From an uncultured Microbacteriaceae bacterium (GTDB taxonomy: Bacteria > Actinomycetota > Actinomycetes > Actinomycetales > Microbacteriaceae), in NCBI GenBank assembly GCA_903907615.1, contig CAIVOR010000313.1, positions 1 through 11,337 on the forward strand: 11,337 nt of DNA, given 5' to 3'. Shown piece by piece: positions 6,789 to 11,337 of the stretch. The translations under genes and the position numbers were made by a program. Position 1 is the stretch's first letter. Each line of letters starts with the position of its first letter. The notes below the pieces were generated by a model. That model made no database searches and was not told where the DNA came from. It was given only the letters and a program-made list of their open reading frames with translations.

Positions 6789-8135
6789 CTAGCCGCTGGA
6801 ATACGCCGATTTCGGTCGAGTATAAAAGTCGAGGTCCCAGCGGCCGTGCTCGGGGCCGCCATAGCCGGAAGCCTTTCGTCCCACGAACGCTGCCATCTCG
6901 TGCACAGGCAGTGGTGCGGCCCCCGACTGGAAGATGCCCACCTCGGCCAAAGCCTGAATCTTCGCTAAAGCGCTTTGGTCGCGCGTGCACGCCGCTTGGA
7001 TGAGCCCCTGCTCGACTCCGTTTGCTAATTGGATGGCCTGCTCGAGAGAGCTGGCCGACTGCACAACGAGCACCGGGCCGAATGATTCGTTCTGAACGAT
7101 GGGGTCTCTCGGATCGTCACAACGGATGATGGACGGCGAAAGTCCGTGGCCGCTAGCAAGGTCGATGCGCTCCCCGCCTGTGAGAAGAAGTGCGCCCCGG
7201 TCAACGGAGTCTCGAATCTGACCATAGACGCGTTCTCGCGCATCGAGCGAAATCATCGGCCCGACAACGGCATTCTCGAGCTGAGCATCGAGAACATGGA
7301 GGCCGCCTGCCTCGGTGACAAGGAGTGCTTGGAATTCGTCGATGACGCTCGCATCAACAACTGCTCGTCGCAGCGCTGTGCAACGTTGACCGGCAAAAGC
7401 AAACGCGTTACGAACGAGGTCGCGTGCGGCCTGTGGCAGATCAGCATCGGCGAGGACGATGACGGCGTTGTTACCACCAAGCTCCGCCCGCACGGGAACG
7501 AAGCGACCAGCGCATGCCGAGGCAATATCTCTACCCGTTGCTATCGACCCGGTGACGGCCACGGCCGAAATTCCTGGGTGCCGAACAAGCGCACGACCGG
7601 CATCGACTGTCGACGCTGTACGAACGACTAAATCTTTTGGCATTCCGGCTTGGGCAAGTGTCTTCATGAGCAACGTTGCCACTCCGTCCGCCTCGGGCGC
7701 GGGTTTGAACACAATCGCATTTCCGCCAAGGAGCGCCGGAGCGATGTTTGAGACCGGCAGCGCAACGGGGTTGTTCCAGGGCATCACCAAGGCGACCGTC
7801 CCGACGGGCTCGCGCATGACGGAAACGTGCTCGTCGATGCGCTCTGGCTCGAAGAGATAGTCGGTGAAAACGTGGAGCGCGGCGTCGATGTGGGCGATAG
7901 CTCGCGAGACTTCATCTCGGGCAAGGCTGAGCGGCTTACCTAGTTCACGTACCGTCGCGTCCGCGAGTTCCTCTCGTCGACTCACGAGAACATCACGCCA
8001 CTCCGTGATGAATTTGAGGCGCTCTAATAGTGGCCGCTGGGCCCAGTCAATCTGAACCTCGACCGCCCGGGTCACGCACGCCGAAATATCTTGCGCATCC
8101 CTCAGGCCGGGTCCCGAGATTTTGGAAGAAGTCAT
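6789..8135 (-). CDS. NAD(P)-dependent aldehyde dehydrogenase, GAPN-like branch
   Basis: Soluble enzyme oxidising an aldehyde to the acid, 448 aa, slightly short for the family (470-500). Catalytic Cys252 sits in GQRCTALRR and the general base is Glu218 in ELGGNN. The oxyanion Asn121 is in PWNNP (PWNFP in most), the cofactor motif is GSIATG (196-201), and Glu350 is in NESFGPV. Lys144 in FKPAP contacts the cofactor. GQRCTA is typical of the branch containing non-phosphorylating glyceraldehyde-3-phosphate, lactaldehyde and phosphonoacetaldehyde dehydrogenases, so a small polar aldehyde is possible, but specificity cannot be read. The start ATG overlaps the stop of the upstream dehydrogenase gene (ATGA at 8132-8135), which shows an operon and suggests that the two enzymes act in one pathway. 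The PWNN and EHGRWDLDFYTRP C-terminal features are not those of a common named subgroup I know. Confidence 0.92.
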   Translation of the reverse strand: MTSSKISGPGLRDAQDISACVTRAVEVQIDWAQRPLLERLKFITEWRDVLVSRREELADATVRELGKPLSLARDEVSRAIAHIDAALHVFTDYLFEPERIDEHVSVMREPVGTVALVMPWNNPVALPVSNIAPALLGGNAIVFKPAPEADGVATLLMKTLAQAGMPKDLVVRTASTVDAGRALVRHPGISAVAVTGSIATGRDIASACAGRFVPVRAELGGNNAVIVLADADLPQAARDLVRNAFAFAGQRCTALRRAVVDASVIDEFQALLVTEAGGLHVLDAQLENAVVGPMISLDARERVYGQIRDSVDRGALLLTGGERIDLASGHGLSPSIIRCDDPRDPIVQNESFGPVLVVQSASSLEQAIQLANGVEQGLIQAACTRDQSALAKIQALAEVGIFQSGAAPLPVHEMAAFVGRKASGYGGPEHGRWDLDFYTRPKSAYSSG

Positions 8136-9175
8136 GCGCTACGAACTATCTCGTCCACAATGTGGGTTGTCATCGCACGTGTTCCCACAACGGTTGAACT
8201 TGGGCCCGCGATGTCTGCCGTTCTTATGTCGCGGGCGAGCACACTGCCGATTGCATCTCGGATGCGAGCGGCAAGATCGGGGCGATGAAGTGAGGCCTCA
8301 AGCAACCACGCGAGACTCAATAAGTGCGCAATCGGGTTGGCACTGTCGGTCCCCACGATGTCGTGTGCCGCACCGTGGGCGGTTTGATAAACGCCAAAGC
8401 CCTCGGCCGAAAAGTTTGCCGAATAGGACAGTCCACGCGAGCCCAAAGCCACCGATGCGGTATCCCCCAAGACGTCGCCGAACATATTTGGCGAAACAAT
8501 CACATCAAATTTTGTGGGCTCGCTGGCGAGCTGATAGCAGGCATTGTCGATTTCGAGAATATCGAGGCTTACTCGACCCGAGGACTCTTCTTGGGCCACC
8601 TGTTGCCAGAGTGCACTGACAGTAGGTATGCCACCCGGTTTAACAACCAGAGTCAGTCGGGAATCCCGAGATTCGGCGGCGCGCACGGCAACGTCGATGA
8701 CGGCCGCCACCTGGTCACGACTGTAGTGAAACGAGTGAAAGACAGAGTCGTCGGTGAGCCACCCGTGTTCGCCCTGATAAATGCCGCCACTGTTGTCGCG
8801 TACCAACAGCATGTCCGTGCCAACGACGTGTTCCGGTCGCAAGATGCTCGCGTCGATCAATACCGGATCAGCGTGAACAGGTGTCAACTTGACGAACAAA
8901 TTGAATGCCCGACGAAGCTCATAAACGAACCGCCCGCCGGCTGGACCGTGCAGCACGGGTATGCCTTCGGTTCGACACGCATCAATCCATTTGTACACAG
9001 CGGGCGACACCGGAAGGTCGCCGTCGTCGGCGCGTTCGAGGCTGGGGCATTGCTCAATGAGCAACGCTGTTCCCGACGACGTGTTGAGGGCCTCGATAAC
9101 GCGAAGGGCCGACTCCGAGACTTCCGCTCCGATACCTTCGCCGGTCACGACACCGACGGTGAGCCCATGGGCCAT
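8132..9175 (-). CDS. Isopropylmalate/isocitrate dehydrogenase-family enzyme, probably not LeuB
   Basis: NAD-dependent beta-decarboxylating hydroxyacid dehydrogenase family, 347 aa. Visible family residues, by comparison with Thermus isopropylmalate dehydrogenase numbering: Arg88 (R94), Arg126 (R132), catalytic Tyr133 in GGIYQGE (Y139), catalytic Lys179 (K185), and metal ligands Asp210, Asp234 and Asp238 (D217, D241, D245; spacing identical). Asp272-Ile273 in HGAAHDIVG fits NAD+ preference. The odd point is that the third substrate arginine (R104, in LFANLRP) is Thr98 in LFVKLTP, and the segment before ELRR is shorter than usual. The substrate therefore probably differs from isopropylmalate. 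No leuA, leuC or leuD gene is nearby. ATG at 9175 fits the family N-terminus (GLTVGVVTGEGIG); an ATG at 9223 would add 16 residues and cannot be excluded, as neither has a good Shine-Dalgarno. It is coupled to the aldehyde dehydrogenase. Confidence 0.85.
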   Translation of the reverse strand: MAHGLTVGVVTGEGIGAEVSESALRVIEALNTSSGTALLIEQCPSLERADDGDLPVSPAVYKWIDACRTEGIPVLHGPAGGRFVYELRRAFNLFVKLTPVHADPVLIDASILRPEHVVGTDMLLVRDNSGGIYQGEHGWLTDDSVFHSFHYSRDQVAAVIDVAVRAAESRDSRLTLVVKPGGIPTVSALWQQVAQEESSGRVSLDILEIDNACYQLASEPTKFDVIVSPNMFGDVLGDTASVALGSRGLSYSANFSAEGFGVYQTAHGAAHDIVGTDSANPIAHLLSLAWLLEASLHRPDLAARIRDAIGSVLARDIRTADIAGPSSTVVGTRAMTTHIVDEIVRSA

Positions 9176-9238
9176 CGAGGTAGAGCGTTCCCCCAGAACA
9201 ACGTCGAGGGAAGGTAGTGGCATGCCCACCACGGTATC

Positions 9239-9273
9239 AGTGAGGGTTCGAGGTGCGGAGTGGCGAGTGAGGG
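9239..9273. repeat. Two partial copies of the tRNA-Tyr 3' end
   Basis: GTGGCGAGTGAGGG at 9260-9273 is identical over 14 bp to 9389-9402, the 3' end of the tRNA-Tyr gene (acceptor and T-stem). A second, shorter match, AGTGAGGGTTCGA at 9239-9251, equals 9395-9408 except for one missing base. Both are in the same orientation as the tRNA. They resemble an attachment-site scar or leftover tRNA sequence. Confidence 0.6.
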
Positions 9274-9281
9274 TCCCCAGC

Positions 9282-9300
9282 GGCGAAGCGATGCTTCGCC
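9282..9300. repeat. Perfect 8-bp hairpin upstream of the dehydrogenase operon
   Basis: GGCGAAGC-GAT-GCTTCGCC: an 8-bp perfect stem with a 3-nt loop. No T-tract follows on either strand, so it is not a normal terminator. It lies between the tRNA terminator and the dehydrogenase start, about 107 nt upstream of 9175. It may be a leader structure, a protein-binding palindrome or a REP-like element. Confidence 0.55.
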
Positions 9301-9354
9301 CATAGCTGTGGGCCCAAGAACTACGTTCGAATCCCACAATCACACAGGCACCAA

Positions 9355-9378
9355 ACAAAAACGCCCCGGAAGGGGGCG
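9355..9378 (-). terminator. Rho-independent terminator of tRNA-Tyr
   Basis: On the minus strand CGCCCC-CTTCC-GGGGCG (9362-9378) forms a 6-bp GC stem with a 5-nt loop, followed at once by TTTTTG. It begins 8 nt after the CCA end of the tRNA, the classic layout. Confidence 0.88.
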
Positions 9379-9386
9379 GTTTCGTT

Positions 9387-9471
9387 TGGTGGCGAGTGAG
9401 GGATTCGAACCCCCGAAGGCTGAGCCGTCTGATTTACAGTCAGATCCCTTTGGCCGCTAGGGTAACTCGCC
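9387..9471 (-). tRNA. tRNA-Tyr (GUA)
   Basis: An 85-nt class II tRNA with the CCA end encoded (9387-9389). The acceptor stem GGCGAGT pairs with ACTCGCC. The D-arm is CCC/GGG. The anticodon stem TCTGA/TCAGA carries loop CTGTAAA with anticodon GTA (complement of 9435-9437). There is a long variable arm of the tyrosine type, and the T-arm is GGGGG-TTCGAAT-CCCTC. The intact cloverleaf and terminator indicate a working gene that decodes UAC and UAU. Confidence 0.97.
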
Positions 9472-9561
9472 GGCGTGCCGTGCGACACAAGACACCACAT
9501 TACCGTTTGGGCAACGCCCGACGAAATCCCCGCTGGGGCGATGGACGGGCTCGCGACAGGA
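9472..9561. other. Intergenic stretch with two small hairpins between transglycosylase and tRNA-Tyr
   Basis: Holds no gene. Two small palindromes are visible: GGGC-AAC-GCCC (9509-9519) and CCCC-GCT-GGGG (9528-9538). Read on the minus strand the second is followed by ATTTCG, so it might be a weak stop for the transglycosylase gene. A tRNA promoter should lie here, but I find only poor matches such as TAATGT. Confidence 0.3.
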
Positions 9562-10329
9562 CTAGCGCAGCCCCATCGCGGCGGCGTACTCGTTGGCCTT
9601 GGCGCGAACATCGTCGGCGTAAGAATCAAGCTGGTTATAACTCCACAGGCCCTGCTTCCAGCCGTCAGCCGTCGTCATGGTGGCGGAGGAATAACAGAGG
9701 TAATTAGCCGCTGCCACAACCGAATCGTCGACCTGCTGCCCGTTGGGGTCGCCATCACCGTTTGCGTCGACGTTCCACGCTGCCCACGTCTGCGGAATGA
9801 TCTGCATCGGCCCCACTGCCCGGTCAAAGTCTGCGGAGCCATCAAAATTGCCGTCATCAAAATCGGGGATGTTCATGGTGCCGTCTCCCACGAGCGGAAG
9901 ACCAAATATGGGCACACTCATGAAGCCGTCTTCCTTGATGACGTCACCGAACAGCTCACCGTGATGAGACTCCACCCAGCCGATGCCCGCGAGAGTGTTC
10001 CACGTGACACCACACTCGGGCCACGTGAGCGCCAGGCGCACTGCACCTCCCGCGTAGGCCGCGAGCGCACGTGCCGGAATCCCGGTCTTTTCGGCTGTGT
10101 CGGCAACCCACGCCTCTTCGACCACCGTGACCAAGGGGATGGTGCGCACGCTCGCATCCGTGAGGGTGGTGTCGTAGGGAGGCAGTGGCGCGGCCACAGG
10201 AAGATCCGATGCCGGTTGTCCGCCACCACCCGATCCGCACGAAACAAGCGACACAATCAGGATGATGACGAGCGCGACGAGCGCACCCACGGCAATCGTG
10301 CGGTTGCGTCGAACGATTCGCGTAGCCAC
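9562..10329 (-). CDS. Lytic transglycosylase lipoprotein (SLT/GH23-like fold)
   Basis: Cell-envelope enzyme that cleaves peptidoglycan glycan strands, 255 aa from GTG. Residues 1-30 are a signal peptide (RRNR start, hydrophobic 11-28) ending in lipobox LVSC, so Cys31 should be lipidated; a Gly/Pro-rich linker follows. The catalytic domain has Glu120 in GIGWVESHHGEL, then AVGPMQIIPQTW (171-182), the Asp-rich loop DANGDGDPN (188-196), DDSVVAAANYLC (201-212) and the YNQLDSY motif (231-237). This order is standard for actinobacterial membrane-bound lytic transglycosylases. Cys106 and Cys212 may form a disulfide. Start choice: the GTG at 10329 gives the signal peptide at the very N-terminus; in-frame ATGs from 10437 upward would overlap the divergent yajQ-like gene. 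CAGAAT lies 6 nt upstream and AGGGGG abuts the GTG too closely to act as a Shine-Dalgarno. Confidence 0.9.
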   Translation of the reverse strand: MATRIVRRNRTIAVGALVALVIILIVSLVSCGSGGGGQPASDLPVAAPLPPYDTTLTDASVRTIPLVTVVEEAWVADTAEKTGIPARALAAYAGGAVRLALTWPECGVTWNTLAGIGWVESHHGELFGDVIKEDGFMSVPIFGLPLVGDGTMNIPDFDDGNFDGSADFDRAVGPMQIIPQTWAAWNVDANGDGDPNGQQVDDSVVAAANYLCYSSATMTTADGWKQGLWSYNQLDSYADDVRAKANEYAAAMGLR

Positions 10330-10335
10330 CCCCCT

Positions 10336-10341
10336 ATTCTG
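10336..10341 (-). promoter_or_regulatory. Candidate -10 element, leaderless start of the transglycosylase gene
   Basis: Minus strand CAGAAT (3 of 6 to TATAAT, keeping A at position 2 and T at position 6) is followed by AGGGGG and then GTG. The 6-nt spacing matches the other candidate leaderless genes in this window. It is the weakest hexamer of the five. Confidence 0.33.
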
Positions 10342-10423
10342 GCCGCGCGGACTGACGGCAACCTGAGGGCTCACCCCATCGCACACGATTGATAACGTCA
10401 CTGCCGTCGGCCCTCCAGATGAA

Positions 10424-10429
10424 TACGAT
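10424..10429 (+). promoter_or_regulatory. Candidate -10 element, leaderless start of the yajQ-like gene
   Basis: TACGAT (fits TANNNT) is followed by GGAGTC and the ATG at 10436. GGAG lies only 2 nt from the ATG, too close for normal ribosome binding, which favours a leaderless reading. CTGCCG at 10401-10406 is a weak -35 at 17 nt. Confidence 0.45.
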
Positions 10430-10435
10430 GGAGTC

Positions 10436-10924
10436 ATGGCAGATTCCACATTCGACATCGTCAGCAAAGTTGACCCTATGGAGGTCGACAACGCCTACAA
10501 CCAGGCGACCAAAGAGATTGAACAGCGCTACGACTTCAAAGGCGTTGGCGCCTCCCTCGAGAAGTCCGGCGAGAAGTTCCTCATGAAGGCAAACTCCGAA
10601 GAACGCGTCAAGGCGGTTCTCGAGGTGTTCGAGTCGAAGCTCATCAAGCGGGGCATCACGCTGCGCCAGCTGGATGCCGGTGCGCCCTTCCCCAGCGGCA
10701 AAGAGTTCCGCATTGAAGCGAGCATGAAAGAGGGCATCGATCAGCCCAACGCCAAACTGGTCAACGCCGCGATTCGCGAAAAAGCGCCCAAGTCGGTGAA
10801 GTCACAGATTCAAGGCGACGAGATTCGCGTCTCATCCAAGAGTCGCGACGACCTGCAGGCAACCATGGCCATGCTCAAGGGCGAGGACTTTCCCGTCGCA
10901 ATTCAGTTTGTGAACTTCCGCTAG
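10436..10924 (+). CDS. yajQ: YajQ family (DUF520) nucleotide-binding protein
   Basis: Soluble 162-aa protein, the family's normal length, matching YajQ from end to end: MADSTFDIVSKVD (1-13), the EVDNAYNQATKEIEQRYDFKG block (16-36), GITLRQLDAGAPFPSGK (about 73-89), AIREKAPKSVKSQIQGDEIRVSSKSRDDLQ (about 112-141) and the FPVAIQFVNFR end. The family folds as two RNP-like alpha/beta domains; members bind nucleotides or RNA, and Xanthomonas/Pseudomonas homologues bind cyclic di-GMP and act with a transcription factor. Whether this one binds c-di-GMP is not shown here. It is divergent from the transglycosylase gene across 106 bp and appears monocistronic. No intrinsic terminator follows; a 19-bp tandem repeat begins 17 nt after the stop. 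Confidence 0.96.
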   Translation: MADSTFDIVSKVDPMEVDNAYNQATKEIEQRYDFKGVGASLEKSGEKFLMKANSEERVKAVLEVFESKLIKRGITLRQLDAGAPFPSGKEFRIEASMKEGIDQPNAKLVNAAIREKAPKSVKSQIQGDEIRVSSKSRDDLQATMAMLKGEDFPVAIQFVNFR

Positions 10925-10940
10925 GCCTGATTTCGACAAG

Positions 10941-10990
10941 CTCAATCGACGGCCGCCCGCTCAATCGACGGCCGCCAGCGCAATCGACGG
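10941..10990. repeat. 19-bp tandem repeat, about 2.6 copies
   Basis: Units start at 10941, 10960 and 10979. The first two share 17 identical bases (CTCAATCGACGGCCGCC) followed by CG or AG. The third (CGCAATCGACGGC) is truncated and runs into the esterase stop codon. It is preceded by TTTCGACAAG at 10931-10940. It occupies most of the gap between the convergent yajQ-like and esterase genes. Confidence 0.9.
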
Positions 10991-11337
10991 CTAGTTGTAG
11001 CCGAAGGGCACATCGCCCCACGCGCGACGCACGTCGGCATCCGGGTCGTTCACCACGGTGTCGGTGTCATCGATGATGAGCGTTGACCGGGTCTTCGCGC
11101 GATACTGCGGCCACGGTTGGCTCGCGGTCGCCTCGGGGTCTCCCGTGAGGGCGAACGACAGCCAGTGGTCATGCATGCGGTCCATGGTGCGACGCGCTGC
11201 GGCAAGGCCGCCCAGCCGGAACATAAAGTCTTTTTTGCCGACCTTGGTGGGCAGCGTGCCGAACACGTAGGGCAACTCGGTGGCATGCATGGCGCCCAAT
11301 CCGAGGGCCTTCATGAGCGGCGGGGCCTGGTCAACCC
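10991..11337 (-). CDS. Carboxylesterase type B, C-terminal part (cut by window edge)
   Basis: Open reading frame continues past the right edge, so only about the last 115 residues are seen. GAMHATELPYVFG carries the catalytic His of the alpha/beta-hydrolase triad (consensus HxxELxYVFG). It is followed by RTMDRMHDHWLSFALTGDPEA and WPQYRAKTRSTLIID, both typical of the C-terminal region of type-B carboxylesterase/para-nitrobenzyl-esterase proteins (COesterase family). The nucleophile Ser and the acidic residue lie outside the window. An internal ATG at 11314 is not the start. The stop is TAG at 10991-10993, directly next to and partly formed by the last unit of the 19-bp repeat. The likely role is hydrolysis of carboxylic esters; the substrate is unknown. 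Confidence 0.88.
   Translation of the reverse strand, partial: VDQAPPLMKALGLGAMHATELPYVFGTLPTKVGKKDFMFRLGGLAAARRTMDRMHDHWLSFALTGDPEATASQPWPQYRAKTRSTLIIDDTDTVVNDPDADVRRAWGDVPFGYN

Noticed and set aside
8324..9217. 297-aa plus-strand open frame opposite the dehydrogenase
   Set aside because: It is a shadow of the isopropylmalate-dehydrogenase-family gene; no motif, and no ribosome site or promoter seen.
9176..9350. T-box or leucine leader peptide before the isopropylmalate-dehydrogenase-like gene
   Set aside because: No AGGGTGG-type antiterminator bulge, no specifier stem, and no short frame with clustered Leu codons.
9325..9353. Second tRNA on the plus strand, suggested by GTTCGAATCCC and GGCACCA
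   Set aside because: There are about 5 nt too many between the T-loop and CCA, the T-stem does not pair, and no D-arm or anticodon arm is found.
9176..9358. N-terminal extension of the dehydrogenase to 9358
   Set aside because: It runs through the hairpin and tRNA-like repeats and into the tRNA terminator region. The family N-terminus begins at 9175. The intermediate ATG at 9223 stays possible.
10330..10491. N-terminal extension of the transglycosylase to 10491
   Set aside because: It would place 54 residues before the lipoprotein signal peptide and overlap the yajQ-like gene; the GTG at 10329 is a better start.
10941..10990. CRISPR array
   Set aside because: The period is 19 bp with only a 2-nt difference between units and no spacers; no cas genes. 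It is a simple tandem repeat.

Overview
The window looks like chromosomal DNA of an actinobacterium (Actinomycetota), most likely Micrococcales/Microbacteriaceae-like. The reasons are the moderately high GC content, a DrrA/DrrB-type ABC exporter, a nicotinoprotein (NDMA-dependent) alcohol dehydrogenase of the Rxyl_3153 type, an actinobacterial-style lytic transglycosylase lipoprotein, and several genes that appear to be translated from leaderless transcripts. I see no phage, IS element, CRISPR array or plasmid function. Species cannot be named from the sequence alone.

Layout, left to right. (1) 14-2830, all minus strand: a small unknown protein with a CxxC motif (2459-2830), then a drug-efflux-type ABC ATPase and permease with a 4-bp ATGA overlap (1419-2399 and 595-1422), then a secreted lipoprotein with an allene-oxide-cyclase/dirigent-type barrel (14-502). 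(2) 2894-4155, minus: a zinc- and NAD-binding NDMA-dependent alcohol dehydrogenase with its own promoter, a Shine-Dalgarno site and a strong hairpin terminator. (3) 4252-5232, minus: a glycine-rich LPXTG cell-wall protein, divergent from (4) an acyl-CoA-ligase-type AMP-forming enzyme (5324-6787, plus). Two inverted repeats lie in their shared promoter region. (5) 6789-9175, minus: an isopropylmalate-dehydrogenase-family enzyme and a GAPN-like aldehyde dehydrogenase, coupled by an ATGA overlap and ending 1 nt from the convergent ligase gene. (6) 9239-9471: tRNA-Tyr(GUA) with terminator, plus partial copies of the tRNA 3' end and a perfect hairpin in the adjoining intergenic DNA. (7) 9562-10924: a lytic transglycosylase lipoprotein divergent from a YajQ-family protein. 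(8) 10925-11337: a 19-bp tandem repeat, then the C-terminal part of a type-B carboxylesterase running off the right edge.

The most interesting unit is the dehydrogenase, aldehyde dehydrogenase and ligase set (5324-9175). Together the enzymes could form an alcohol/acid to aldehyde to acid to acyl-CoA route. The dehydrogenase keeps the catalytic Tyr, Lys and metal-binding Asp residues of the isopropylmalate dehydrogenase family, but Thr replaces one of the three substrate-binding arginines, so it is probably not LeuB. A second pattern is that five genes have a -10-like hexamer ending exactly 6 nt before the start codon, which suggests leaderless mRNAs. The rest of the window reads as ordinary chromosomal genes.
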